Shown: positions 1 through 7,776 of the stretch, piece by piece
Layout of the letters: the number at the start of each line of letters is the position of its first letter
Position numbering within the stretch: the first letter of the stretch is position 1
Notes under the pieces: generated by a model
What the model was told of the DNA's origin: nothing
The model's database searches: none
What the model saw: the letters and a program-made list of their open reading frames with translations, nothing else
Translations under genes and position numbers: made by a program
Source: Bacteroidetes bacterium UBA6063
GTDB taxonomy: Bacteria; Bacteroidota; Bacteroidia; NS11-12g; UBA9320
Direction: 5' to 3'
DNA: 23,389 nucleotides
NCBI GenBank assembly: GCA_002428905.1
Contig: DIYD01000125.1
Location: 1 to 23,389 of the forward strand

Positions 1-114
1 ATGCTCTATTGAGCCAGCCATAAGAAAACCCAGTATCCTACCAGCCATTTTGGGCAAACCATAACGTTCGTAAAATTGGCCAACCTCCTCTATGTACTCC
101 TCGAGTTTTTCCAT
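1..114 (-). CDS. GbsR/MarR-family transcriptional regulator, N-terminal part
   Basis: This is the first 38 codons of a gene that leaves the window at the left edge. The reading frame starts with ATG at 114-112 and gives MEKLEEYIEE, followed by GQFYERYGLPKMAGRILGFL. The stretch 'FYERYGLPKMAGRILG' is typical of the GbsR-type branch of the MarR family, whose winged helix-turn-helix follows directly. Members are cytosolic dimeric repressors; in Bacteroidota they often lie beside transport or membrane genes, so the target is unknown here. A perfect TAnnTTTG box lies six bases upstream of the ATG (see the promoter entry), which supports the start. The DNA-binding domain itself is outside the window, so the assignment rests on the N-terminal signature only. 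Confidence 0.72.
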   Translation of the reverse strand, partial: MEKLEEYIEEVGQFYERYGLPKMAGRILGFLMAGSIEH

Positions 115-120
115 CGATCG

Positions 121-128
121 CAAATATA
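121..128 (-). promoter_or_regulatory. Bacteroidota -7 box for the GbsR-like gene
   Basis: On the minus strand this reads TATATTTG, a full match to the Bacteroidota -7 consensus TAnnTTTG. Only six bases (cgatcg) separate it from the ATG, so transcription would start at or within a few bases of the start codon. No convincing -33 TTTG box is seen at the usual distance. Confidence 0.5.
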
Positions 129-411
129 CATTTAGTTCAGTACTTAATGAACTTTCGTAGTGAATCTAAATTCGTTTCACCGGTTTAACACAGGAAACAA
201 ACAATCTCCACATATGCATCTCCATATTGGCAGTGAAAATCCCCAATAACACCTAACCCATGCAGAGTTTTGTCCTATGCCATCCTTCTTCCGCCGATTC
301 AAATTGCAGTTTGATCGGAAGCAGTGTTCCCATCGACTAATTTTCAATGCACAAACTCAATTCTGCTTGTCAAATCCAACGAAAAAGTACAATTTCGGAT
401 TCTTGAATATT
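129..411. other. Intergenic region between divergent genes
   Basis: This is non-coding space between the GbsR-like gene and the propeller gene. The frame of the propeller gene stays open back to an ATG at 277, but the 45 residues encoded there are not signal-peptide-like and precede a good signal peptide beginning at 412. The stretch is therefore read as leader. No terminator or convincing plus-strand TAnnTTTG box was found in it. Confidence 0.4.
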
Positions 412-3400
412 ATGAAATTTAAACACCTACTCCCCTGTTTGTTGCTCCTTATTTCTTCCAGCTCGTACGCACAAAAGAAGAAAAAAGAGGATAAGAATGA
501 AGAACCGAAATACTGGTTACAGTCAAGTCAGCTTGGCGGACTAAAATTTCGAAGTATTGGCCCGGCATTAACCTCCGGTCGAGTTGCCGACATCGCGGTT
601 AACCCAAATAACTTCAATGAGTATTATGTGGCCATTGCCTCGGGTGGTGTTTGGAAAACTACCAATCACGGTGTGACCTACACGCCTATTTTCGACGGCC
701 AGGGATCATACTCCATTGGCTGTGTAACCATCGACCCAAATCAATCCTCTACCATATGGGTTGGTACCGGTGAAAACAATAACCAGCGCTCGGTTGGTTA
801 TGGCGACGGGGTATATAAGTCGACCGATGGTGGTATGACCTGGAAACACATGGGACTAAAAGCTTCGGAGCATATAGCAAAGATTATTGTAGACCCAAGA
901 AACTCTGACGTTGTTTACGTAGCAGCGTATGGCCCCCTGTGGTCTGACGGTGGGGATCGCGGCTTATATAAAACCACAGATGGCGGTGAGAACTGGGAAA
1001 GAATTCACTATATATCCGATAAAACAGGGACCTGTGACCTGGTTATTGATCCAAAAAACCCGGATATTCTCTACGAGGCTGTTCATCAACGTAGAAGACA
1101 CGTATTTACTTACATCGGCGGTGGACCGGAAAGTGCGATCTATAAGTCCACGGATGGTGGAAAAACGTGGAATGAATCCAAAAGTGGGCTACCATCCGGC
1201 AAAATGGGACGGATTGGTCTGGCAGTTTCCCCAGCCGCCCCTAACGTTGTTTATGCCATTATTGAAGCTGAAGGCGATGCTTTTGGGTTCTATCGCTCAA
1301 CCAACAAAGGTGCAACCTGGAGTAAGCGCAGTAAGCACGTAACTTCTGGCAACTACTATCAGGAACTCATCTGCGATCCGCACGATGTGGACAAGGTATT
1401 CAGTATGGACACGTGGTTACACCACACCGAAAATGGTGGCAAATCTTTCATCGCTACAGGTGAACCTAAAAAACACGTAGACAACCACTGCATATGGATC
1501 AACCCAAACAACACAGATCATTGGATTGTAGGTTGTGATGGAGGAATCTATGAAACATACGACCATGCTGCAACCTGGGAGTACAAGGCGAACCTACCGG
1601 TAACGCAGTTCTATAAGGTTTCGATCGATTACGACAAGCCTTTTTACAACGTCTTTGGTGGAACACAAGACAACAACTCGCAAGCTGGTCCATCTCGAAC
1701 AATCAACAATGCGGGCATCTTGAATTCAGACTGGTACATCACCGTAGGTGGAGATGGATACGAGACCCAGGTTGATCCGACCAATCCAAACATCATCTAT
1801 GCACAATGGCAGTATGGTGGCCTGGTTCGGTACGATCGTCAATCTGGAGAGCGTATTGGCATTAAACCACAGCCTGGCAAAGGAGAAGCCGCCTATCGTT
1901 GGAATTGGGATGCACCGTTGCTCATCTCTCCGCACGACCCGAAAACACTTTTCTTCTGTGCGAATAAAGTATTTAAAACAACCGACCGTGGTAATACCTG
2001 GAAGACCATTTCTCCTGATTTGAGTCGTCAAATCGACCGAAATAAACTGAAGGTCATGGGTGAAATACAATCCCCCGACGTTGTGATGAAGAACAAGTCG
2101 ACTACAATTTACGGAAACATCGTGGCCTTTGACCAATCACCAATAAACGCGAATCTCCTTTATGCCGGTACGGATGATGGATTGATTCAGGTTTCTGAAG
2201 ATGGTGGAACAACCTGGAATAAGAAGGGTGAATTCCCAGGAGTTCCTGAAATGACTTATGTGAACATGGTATGGGCCTCGCAACACGATGAAAATGTCGT
2301 TTATGCTGCTTTCAACAACCACAAAAGAGGCGACTTTAAACCGTATTTGTTAAAGAGTACCGACAAAGGGAGTACCTGGACAAAACTTCAAAACGACCTG
2401 CCTGAAAGAGGCACGGTATATTCGGTGGCAGAAGACCACGTAGATCCGAAGTTACTTTTTGCCGGCACGGAATTCGGTTGCTTTACCAGTGTGAATGGTG
2501 GAGAGAACTGGGTAAAGCTAGGAGCTGGTCTTCCAACCATTTGCATTCGGGACATGGCTATTCAAAAAAGAGAGAACGATTTGGTGCTGGGAACCTTCGG
2601 AAGAGGATTTTACATTCTGGATGACTATAGCCCGTTGAGAAAACTGACTAAAGAAGATTTAGACAAGGATGCGAACATCTTCCCAATCAAAAAGTCGCTG
2701 GCCTATATCGAATCTAACCCACTAGGTCTGAGAGGTACTGGAAGTCAGGGTGCTTCCATGTTTACCGCGCCAAACCCTGCTTTTGGGGCTACATTTACCT
2801 ACTATGTCAAAGAGAAGCCGATGTCTCCAAAGGAAAAGAGACAGAAAGCTGAAAGTGCAGCAAAAGAAAATGACGTAGACATTGAGTATCCAACGTATGA
2901 AGAGTTTGTGCGCGAAGACACCTATGAAGACGCTTATCTTCTGTTTATCATTAAGGATGCTTCAGGTAATGAAGTGCGTAAACTTAAGAAACCGGCCACA
3001 AAAGGAATTCAGCGTGTTACGTGGAATCTACGTTATCCGTCAACTACTCCAATTCAAACCAGCAAGGGCGAAGTAGGGCGATACAGCAATCCGAATGAAG
3101 GCCCGTTGGCTCTTCCAGGGAAATACACTGTGGAGCTTTGGCAAGCCGACAACGGCGTGTTTAAGAAACTCGTAGAACCCACATCGTTTGAAGTTACTCC
3201 GCTAGAGAATTCTTCGTTAGATCGACAAACGGAGGCCAACATCGCCTTTAAGCGACGGGTACAGGAACTACGCAGAAAAATGCGAGGAAGTGCAAATGAA
3301 ATGGGTGAATTGGGTTCACGATTGAAGCACATCAAAGAGGCTATTCAAAGCTACCCGGGTGCCGATGTTGCATGGATGAAAGAGGTAAAGGCGTTGGAAA

Positions 3401-3696
3401 AAGTAATGCACGACAATCGCATCAAGTTATGGGGCGATTATCACAAGTCGAGCCGAGATGTTGAAGCCGTACCTGGAACGGGTATGCGCATAGAAAACAT
3501 TGTTTGGAACACCTGGTATTCCACTTCCGACCCAACGGCGACTAATGTGGAGCAGTTTGAACTTGCAACGGAGGAATACGCGGAAATCAGAAAAAGTCTG
3601 GACGCACTGAAATCGAGTATCGAAGCCCTGGAATCGAAGCTTGATAGCAAAAACGTACCGTACACTCCAAATCGTGCGAACTGGAAGAAGGACTAG
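412..3696 (+). CDS. Exported Asp-box (BNR/VPS10-like) beta-propeller protein
   Basis: A 1094-residue exported protein. The chosen ATG gives a classic signal peptide (MKFKHLLPCLLLLISSSSYA, then QKKKK); the longer reading from 277 would bury it. Asp-box motifs (S/T-x-D-x-G-x-T/N-W) recur at about residues 137 (STDGGMTW), 188 (TTDGGENW), 246 (STDGGKTW), 296 (STNKGATW), 523 (TTDRGNTW), 595 (SEDGGTTW), 649 (STDKGSTW) and 693 (SVNGGENW). This is the pattern of the multi-bladed propellers annotated as 'glycosyl hydrolase, BNR repeat' or sortilin/VPS10-like. The propeller is followed by a FlgD-like Ig segment around residues 845-930 (VTWNLRYPST, LPGKYTVELW) and a charged, probably helical C-terminal part. 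No T9SS sorting domain is visible, so a periplasmic or unanchored location is likely. Asp boxes are structural, so no enzymatic activity can be claimed. It is monocistronic by context and convergent with the next gene. Confidence 0.88.
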   Translation: MKFKHLLPCLLLLISSSSYAQKKKKEDKNEEPKYWLQSSQLGGLKFRSIGPALTSGRVADIAVNPNNFNEYYVAIASGGVWKTTNHGVTYTPIFDGQGSYSIGCVTIDPNQSSTIWVGTGENNNQRSVGYGDGVYKSTDGGMTWKHMGLKASEHIAKIIVDPRNSDVVYVAAYGPLWSDGGDRGLYKTTDGGENWERIHYISDKTGTCDLVIDPKNPDILYEAVHQRRRHVFTYIGGGPESAIYKSTDGGKTWNESKSGLPSGKMGRIGLAVSPAAPNVVYAIIEAEGDAFGFYRSTNKGATWSKRSKHVTSGNYYQELICDPHDVDKVFSMDTWLHHTENGGKSFIATGEPKKHVDNHCIWINPNNTDHWIVGCDGGIYETYDHAATWEYKANLPVTQFYKVSIDYDKPFYNVFGGTQDNNSQAGPSRTINNAGILNSDWYITVGGDGYETQVDPTNPNIIYAQWQYGGLVRYDRQSGERIGIKPQPGKGEAAYRWNWDAPLLISPHDPKTLFFCANKVFKTTDRGNTWKTISPDLSRQIDRNKLKVMGEIQSPDVVMKNKSTTIYGNIVAFDQSPINANLLYAGTDDGLIQVSEDGGTTWNKKGEFPGVPEMTYVNMVWASQHDENVVYAAFNNHKRGDFKPYLLKSTDKGSTWTKLQNDLPERGTVYSVAEDHVDPKLLFAGTEFGCFTSVNGGENWVKLGAGLPTICIRDMAIQKRENDLVLGTFGRGFYILDDYSPLRKLTKEDLDKDANIFPIKKSLAYIESNPLGLRGTGSQGASMFTAPNPAFGATFTYYVKEKPMSPKEKRQKAESAAKENDVDIEYPTYEEFVREDTYEDAYLLFIIKDASGNEVRKLKKPATKGIQRVTWNLRYPSTTPIQTSKGEVGRYSNPNEGPLALPGKYTVELWQADNGVFKKLVEPTSFEVTPLENSSLDRQTEANIAFKRRVQELRRKMRGSANEMGELGSRLKHIKEAIQSYPGADVAWMKEVKALEKVMHDNRIKLWGDYHKSSRDVEAVPGTGMRIENIVWNTWYSTSDPTATNVEQFELATEEYAEIRKSLDALKSSIEALESKLDSKNVPYTPNRANWKKD

Positions 3697-3790
3697 TGGT
3701 TTACGGACATATCAATATCTGGTAATCGAGAAAGCAGAAGTGTTGATCTTTGGTTTAGTCGCTGGTTGAATGAGAATATAGGCTCCACGC

Positions 3791-4717
3791 TTATAACGGT
3801 CTGCACCGTACCAAGCCAATTCCGGTTCCAACCCATAAATGGCCTTCACAGTCTGCTTCGATCACATTGATGTACGGATAAGGCATTTTTGCGTTAAGTG
3901 CTGAGCGTGCGGTGTATTCACCCGAATTCATATCCAATGTATAGACTCCTTTGTCGGTTGCCAGGTAAACAGTTTCATCCAACAGCGTCATGTGATTGAT
4001 TTTCAAACCTGATGGCCCAGGATATACACGCCAATTGCCCTTCCGTTTTTTGGTCACTCCTTTTTCCGTGACTACCCAAAGATTTCCCATCTGATCGTAG
4101 GTAACCTGTTTCACCCTGAAACCAGCCGTTCGCGTATAAGAAGTCTGACGAATTCGTCGGTTAACCATATCTGCATAAAACAGGCCGTAAGCCTGAGTGC
4201 CTACCCAAATGGTATCATCTTTAGCAGCCATACTGGACAGTTTTGTCGAGCCCATTCTGAACTGATTCTGCGCCGTATGCCGCAACCCATTGCTGAATAA
4301 GACGAGGCCTTTAATGTTCGCCCTGCACCGATCTCCAGAGAAATCAAAACCTACGGTTTGCCTGGTTGTATCGATCGGAATAATTCCTGTATCACCGATT
4401 GTAAATAAGCCAATTGCATCATCACCAAAACAAACCAGGGAGTCGCCAACACCCTGAATATCGGACACATTATCAATCAACGAGTTGATCCGGTTGTAGA
4501 ACTGCCACTTTTGTGTTTCCAGGTCCAACACGCCTATTTCTGGTTTGGTATTAAGAATACATACCTGTGATTTGCTGACACCTAAATCAAGAATATTACC
4601 GCGATCGATGATGATCTCGACTTCCCACTTAATGGACGAACTCGGAATTTCATGCGTGCATGAAACGCCAAACGCTAAAAAAACAGAAAGCATCAGCGCT
4701 GTATAGTTGGTTCTCAT
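3791..4717 (-). CDS. Two-component-regulator-propeller-like lipoprotein
   Basis: A 308-residue protein starting MRTNYTALMLSVFLAFGVSC; a TTG three codons upstream is also possible. The lipobox G-V-S-C followed by THEIPSSS suggests a lipoprotein. The body has short beta-propeller blades of the Reg_prop type: DTIWVGTQAYGL, GNLWVVTEKGVT, ETVYLATDKGVYTL and GHLWVGTGIGLV. These blades are best known from the periplasmic sensors of Bacteroidota hybrid two-component systems and usually number about fourteen in two propellers. Here a single small propeller stands alone with no transmembrane, kinase or regulator domain. Its role is unknown; ligand or polysaccharide sensing would be guesswork. It is convergent with the Asp-box protein, with 94 bases between the stops and no obvious hairpin. 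Confidence 0.72.
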   Translation of the reverse strand: MRTNYTALMLSVFLAFGVSCTHEIPSSSIKWEVEIIIDRGNILDLGVSKSQVCILNTKPEIGVLDLETQKWQFYNRINSLIDNVSDIQGVGDSLVCFGDDAIGLFTIGDTGIIPIDTTRQTVGFDFSGDRCRANIKGLVLFSNGLRHTAQNQFRMGSTKLSSMAAKDDTIWVGTQAYGLFYADMVNRRIRQTSYTRTAGFRVKQVTYDQMGNLWVVTEKGVTKKRKGNWRVYPGPSGLKINHMTLLDETVYLATDKGVYTLDMNSGEYTARSALNAKMPYPYINVIEADCEGHLWVGTGIGLVRCRPL

Positions 4718-4852
4718 GATACCCAAATATCATGAAATGCGGGACAAATAGAAAATTTCGAAGGTGAAAAGGAGCCCTGCCACATCAATTATTTCAGCAT
4801 CTGTGTATCATTTTTTCACATCTAAGCTACGAATTCACTATCATCGCACTCC

Positions 4853-5275
4853 ATGCAACAACGCGATTACCTCAAAGATCAGATTGATCAAATGGCGAAG
4901 GTTCTGGCCACTCTGCTGGCTAACTTTCTTGGATTAAAATCTTCGGGTAACGCAACCCAGGCCGTCTCCGTTGCTACCGAACAGTTCACAGAACTCCTCC
5001 ATTGGAATCCGGACCAGTTGTTGTCTATGTCTAGTGAAGAATTGCAGTCATTTGTTGCTTCAAACGGACTGCAAGAAGAGCATGTCGCACTGATTGGTCG
5101 CTATTACAAAGAGGTAGGTGCTGCGCTTTGGAACGAAGACGAACCAAAAGCAACGCAATATTTTTCAACCGGGCGAAACATCATCTCGGCATTTGAGCAG
5201 ACAAGTCAAACCACTTCATTGTCGTTAACGCTGTTAGCCGGTGAATTGGAACAACTTCTAAAATCGGACACCTAG
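4853..5275 (+). CDS. DUF6483-like protein
   Basis: A 140-residue acidic, apparently all-helical protein with no signal peptide or membrane segment, so cytosolic. The opening QRDYLKDQIDQMAKVLATLL resembles the start of DUF6483 proteins (RDYL..xI.Q...VLA.IL), followed by a segment like LLSMSSEELQSF and a helical, TPR-like tail. The family has no established function. The start ATG at 4853 is preceded by an A/T-rich leader without a Shine-Dalgarno sequence, as is normal for Bacteroidota. It is divergent from the propeller lipoprotein and its stop codon overlaps that of the peroxiredoxin-like gene. The family name is a recognition by eye and could be wrong; the gene itself is convincing. Confidence 0.7.
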   Translation: MQQRDYLKDQIDQMAKVLATLLANFLGLKSSGNATQAVSVATEQFTELLHWNPDQLLSMSSEELQSFVASNGLQEEHVALIGRYYKEVGAALWNEDEPKATQYFSTGRNIISAFEQTSQTTSLSLTLLAGELEQLLKSDT

Positions 5276-5892
5276 TCGCTTACATGTAGAGACTTTAATA
5301 CAGCTAAAAGCATCTCGGCACTCATTCGGTGTTTGTAATCCGGACTAATGTATTCAAATACAATCGTGCCATTCTTATCGATTACAAAAAGGGAAGGTAC
5401 AGGTAACATGCCCTTATTTTTATTATCGGAATACTTCAAAAGACGATCCTTATGTCGTTCTGCTGCCTGAAATGCAATCCCCATTGCGCGAATGAGTTCG
5501 CCTTCGGAATCGGAATACAATTGATAGTGCAACGCTTGTTTTTCCATTGTTCCTTTTAGATGTTCAATGTCATCGGGGCTAACTCCTACGATCTGATATC
5601 CCAGTTTCTGAACCTCTTCCTCCACTTGTCCAACCGCACTTAAATGTGCATTGCAATACGGGCACCATCCACCTCTGTAGAACAATACTACGGAAGGTTG
5701 CTTTTTAACGATATCTGTAAATAAAACGGACGCATTGTTTAGGTTCTTTACTTCAACCTCAGGTGCATTTTCTCCAATAAGAAGTGGAGATATATCCTCA
5801 GCGTTTTGGGGTAAAGCTTCACCGTGATCTGTGGTGAATTGTAGGAAGATTAAGCCAACAACAAGCAACAGTCCTTTTTTTATCCGTCTCAT
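5272..5892 (-). CDS. Exported AhpC/TSA-family peroxiredoxin-like protein
   Basis: A 206-residue thioredoxin-fold protein. An N-terminal hydrophobic segment (residues 7-18, LLLVVGLIFLQF) after MRRIKK points to export or an inner-membrane anchor, with the domain in the periplasm. The redoxin domain starts near residue 35 (LLIGENAPEVEV). It carries FYRGGWCPYC, so the redox pair is C77-P-Y-C80, and later has VGVSPDD and PSLFVIDKNGTIVFEY, all typical of the AhpC/TSA peroxiredoxin-like group. The likely role is thiol-dependent peroxide reduction or disulfide exchange in the envelope. Which of the two applies cannot be told from the sequence, because a CxxC pair also fits a ResA/TlpA-like reductase. 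A box TAATTTTC (one base off TAnnTTTG) lies 13-20 bases upstream of the ATG at 5892. Confidence 0.85.
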   Translation of the reverse strand: MRRIKKGLLLVVGLIFLQFTTDHGEALPQNAEDISPLLIGENAPEVEVKNLNNASVLFTDIVKKQPSVVLFYRGGWCPYCNAHLSAVGQVEEEVQKLGYQIVGVSPDDIEHLKGTMEKQALHYQLYSDSEGELIRAMGIAFQAAERHKDRLLKYSDNKNKGMLPVPSLFVIDKNGTIVFEYISPDYKHRMSAEMLLAVLKSLHVSD

Positions 5893-5977
5893 ATTTCTAA
5901 GGTCGAAAATTACATCAATCCTGACAACAATTCTGCATGAATCAACTGTAATTTAATCGCTTATCTATACCAAACGA

Positions 5978-6001
5978 CAAGCCCATTTTCAGATGGGTTT
6001 G
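5978..6001 (-). terminator. Possible weak terminator hairpin
   Basis: CAAGCCCAT at 5978-5986 pairs with ATGGGTTTG at 5993-6001 (nine pairs, one of them G-T) around a six-base loop. It lies about 40 bases past the stop of the ClbS/DfsB-like gene in its direction of transcription. The T run after it is poor (TTGTCGTTTGG), so it may only be a 3' stabilising hairpin. Confidence 0.35.
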
Positions 6002-6039
6002 CACTTCTATTCCAGATGTTCTGCGGACAATAATACAAC

Positions 6040-6555
6040 CTACGCAAGCACGTTGTTCTTCTTCAGTGCCTTTCGAATCAGCTTATAGGCCCAATCGTAA
6101 TGACTGGAGGTTGCCGAAACCAAATAAGATCCCAGTGAGGTAGTACCGGTCCATTTGTACCGCTTCTTCTCGAATAGTTCGTCGTTACTATGTTTTGCAA
6201 TCAATGCACAGACTTCGGCGTGTGATTGCGCAAACAGTTGTTTCACCTCTTGCAAGTCATATGTACTATAGCGTTCGAATATCCACGCGTTTAGAACAGG
6301 TACCGTTTTCCAGGTATACCCTTTAGCGGGCATTTCGGGTTTATTCCCGTCCATCCCTACATTGTACCAATCTAACATCATACCATGCCAGTGGTACAAA
6401 TGAGCAAGCACATCTCGAATATTGCGGTTCATTGTACCCGTGGGGAATTCGCTTAGCTGAACTTCTTCCGTTTGTGCCTCTACCAGTTCCATGAGCCTGG
6501 TGTAATTGGCGTTACTTAGATGAATTAGTTCTTCTTTAGACTTCGGTCTCGGCAT
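6040..6555 (-). CDS. ClbS/DfsB-family four-helix bundle protein
   Basis: A 171-residue cytosolic protein of the ClbS/DfsB family (formerly DUF1706), related to the DinB/YfiT four-helix fold. Diagnostic stretches are MPRPKSKEELI at the N-terminus, RDVLAHLYHWHGMMLDWY at about residues 47-64, KGYTWKTVPVLNAW, and near the C-terminus KWTGTTSLGSYLVSATSSHYDWA. The length matches full-length members. ClbS protects colibactin producers from their own genotoxin by modifying it, but most homologues, including isolated ones like this, have no known substrate. No toxin-biosynthesis genes lie nearby. The gene is divergent from a serine hydrolase; between them is a 17-bp perfect palindrome next to a -7-like box for this gene. 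Confidence 0.9.
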   Translation of the reverse strand: MPRPKSKEELIHLSNANYTRLMELVEAQTEEVQLSEFPTGTMNRNIRDVLAHLYHWHGMMLDWYNVGMDGNKPEMPAKGYTWKTVPVLNAWIFERYSTYDLQEVKQLFAQSHAEVCALIAKHSNDELFEKKRYKWTGTTSLGSYLVSATSSHYDWAYKLIRKALKKNNVLA

Positions 6556-6574
6556 AACATTGTGATTAATTATC

Positions 6575-6582
6575 CAAAGATT
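6575..6582 (-). promoter_or_regulatory. Candidate -7 box for the ClbS/DfsB-like gene
   Basis: On the minus strand this reads AATCTTTG, one base off TAnnTTTG, and ends 19 bases before the ATG at 6555. The palindrome at 6594-6610 lies just upstream of it, where the spacer and -33 region would be. Confidence 0.35.
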
Positions 6583-6593
6583 GGTCGAACATG

Positions 6594-6610
6594 GATCATT
6601 TTAAATGATC
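6594..6610. promoter_or_regulatory. 17-bp perfect palindrome, candidate operator
   Basis: GATCATTT-t-AAATGATC is a perfect inverted repeat with 8-bp arms and a one-base centre. It sits in the 137-bp gap between the divergent ClbS/DfsB-like gene and the serine hydrolase gene. Its place 11 bases upstream of the -7-like box of the minus-strand gene would suit a dimeric repressor. No regulator gene lies next to it. The function is inferred from symmetry and position only. Confidence 0.4.
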
Positions 6611-6692
6611 GAAATCACCTTGTATGAAATTAACCAATGACATATTGCGGTTTGGGCGTAACTTTAAACTGAAACAATCGTATAAACTTCAT

Positions 6693-7724
6693 ATGAAACG
6701 AGTGGTTTCTCTCTTCGTCTTGTTAACCGCGATTAGTCATGCCTGGGCCCAAAACCGAGCTCAAGTAGTTTTAGACAACTATAAAGACTCGCTCCGGAGC
6801 TATGGCATTATTGCCCTCATAGACGATGGTAAAGACAAGAAAATTGGTACCGTGGGCTTTTCACACGATGGTGTGTCTATACAACCCGAACATACGTTTT
6901 GCATTGGTAGTTGTTCCAAAATGTACACGGCTGTAGCCGTTTTGCTGTTGCAAGAACAAGGCAAACTCTCCATCACAGACAGCCTTTATCGATATATTCC
7001 GCCAAATCCATTTGTAGATAGCACCATCACCATTCATCACTTACTGAATCACACCAGTGGTATAACAGATTATACCAACTATGGTATTGTGAATGAAGCA
7101 CTGTATTACCCATTCAAGGACTATTCCGACACGTACATTTTAACGTTACTTGATACGGTAGATTTCCAGAAAGGAGCGCGTTATAAATACTCCAATACCA
7201 ACTACTTTTTGCTTCGAATGATCATCGAACGTGCTGCGGACAAGCCTTATGAGGCTGTTGTTGACGAACTGATTATAGACCCTTTACACTTGAAGAACAC
7301 GTATACGTATTACTCCAGTGAAATGAGCCACCTCGCACATCCGAGCTGGCGAGGACAAGATGTAAATGAACTCTCCAAATTAGGAACCAACATGATTTCC
7401 AGAGGCGATGGCAACCTGGTAAGCGATGCTTCGGATCTAAATACATTTATACGTGCCTTATTGCTTGACTCGATGCTATTGAACAGTGAATCCTTGCGTA
7501 TCATGACTTCCTTTACGGGTGAGAAAAAAAGTCGAAACGGTTGCGGCCTATTTGCCGATAGCATTGGGGTGAACGTTTTTTGGGGTCACACAGGGCGGCA
7601 ATTCAGTTACATAAGCTATGCATACGTAAATCCTGAAACGGGTGAGAGTTTTGTGTTACTAACCAATAACGCCAACGACACTTATATTGACGAGATTTCC
7701 AAACGAATTGGTCGCCTGGATTAA
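6693..7724 (+). CDS. Exported serine hydrolase (class C beta-lactamase / DD-peptidase fold)
   Basis: A 343-residue exported enzyme of the 'beta-lactamase family / serine hydrolase' group. The ATG at 6693 begins a clean signal peptide (MKRVVSLFVLLTAISHAWA, then QNRAQ); the frame extends 23 codons upstream without signal-peptide character, so the internal ATG is preferred. The three active-site motifs are present: S73-C-S-K76 (SxxK, nucleophile and general base), Y166-S-N168 (YxN), and H299-T-G301 in place of the KTG box, as is common in this family. HHLLNHTSGITDY is another family hallmark. The substrate is probably a D-amino-acid peptide or an ester; true beta-lactam resistance should not be assumed. 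It is convergent with the TonB-domain gene. Confidence 0.9.
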   Translation: MKRVVSLFVLLTAISHAWAQNRAQVVLDNYKDSLRSYGIIALIDDGKDKKIGTVGFSHDGVSIQPEHTFCIGSCSKMYTAVAVLLLQEQGKLSITDSLYRYIPPNPFVDSTITIHHLLNHTSGITDYTNYGIVNEALYYPFKDYSDTYILTLLDTVDFQKGARYKYSNTNYFLLRMIIERAADKPYEAVVDELIIDPLHLKNTYTYYSSEMSHLAHPSWRGQDVNELSKLGTNMISRGDGNLVSDASDLNTFIRALLLDSMLLNSESLRIMTSFTGEKKSRNGCGLFADSIGVNVFWGHTGRQFSYISYAYVNPETGESFVLLTNNANDTYIDEISKRIGRLD

Positions 7725-7776
7725 GCATTGCATATTCCGTCTTTCCACCTAATACCTCAAAACGTAAACCTTTTAT

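Noticed and set aside
277..411. Upstream ATG extending the propeller gene by 45 codons
   Set aside because: The added residues are not signal-peptide-like and would block recognition of the clear signal peptide starting at 412.
6040..7724. ClbS-like and beta-lactamase-like genes as part of a toxin or antibiotic self-resistance cluster
   Set aside because: No biosynthetic gene (polyketide, peptide synthetase) lies in the window, and both families are common as isolated genes in Bacteroidota.
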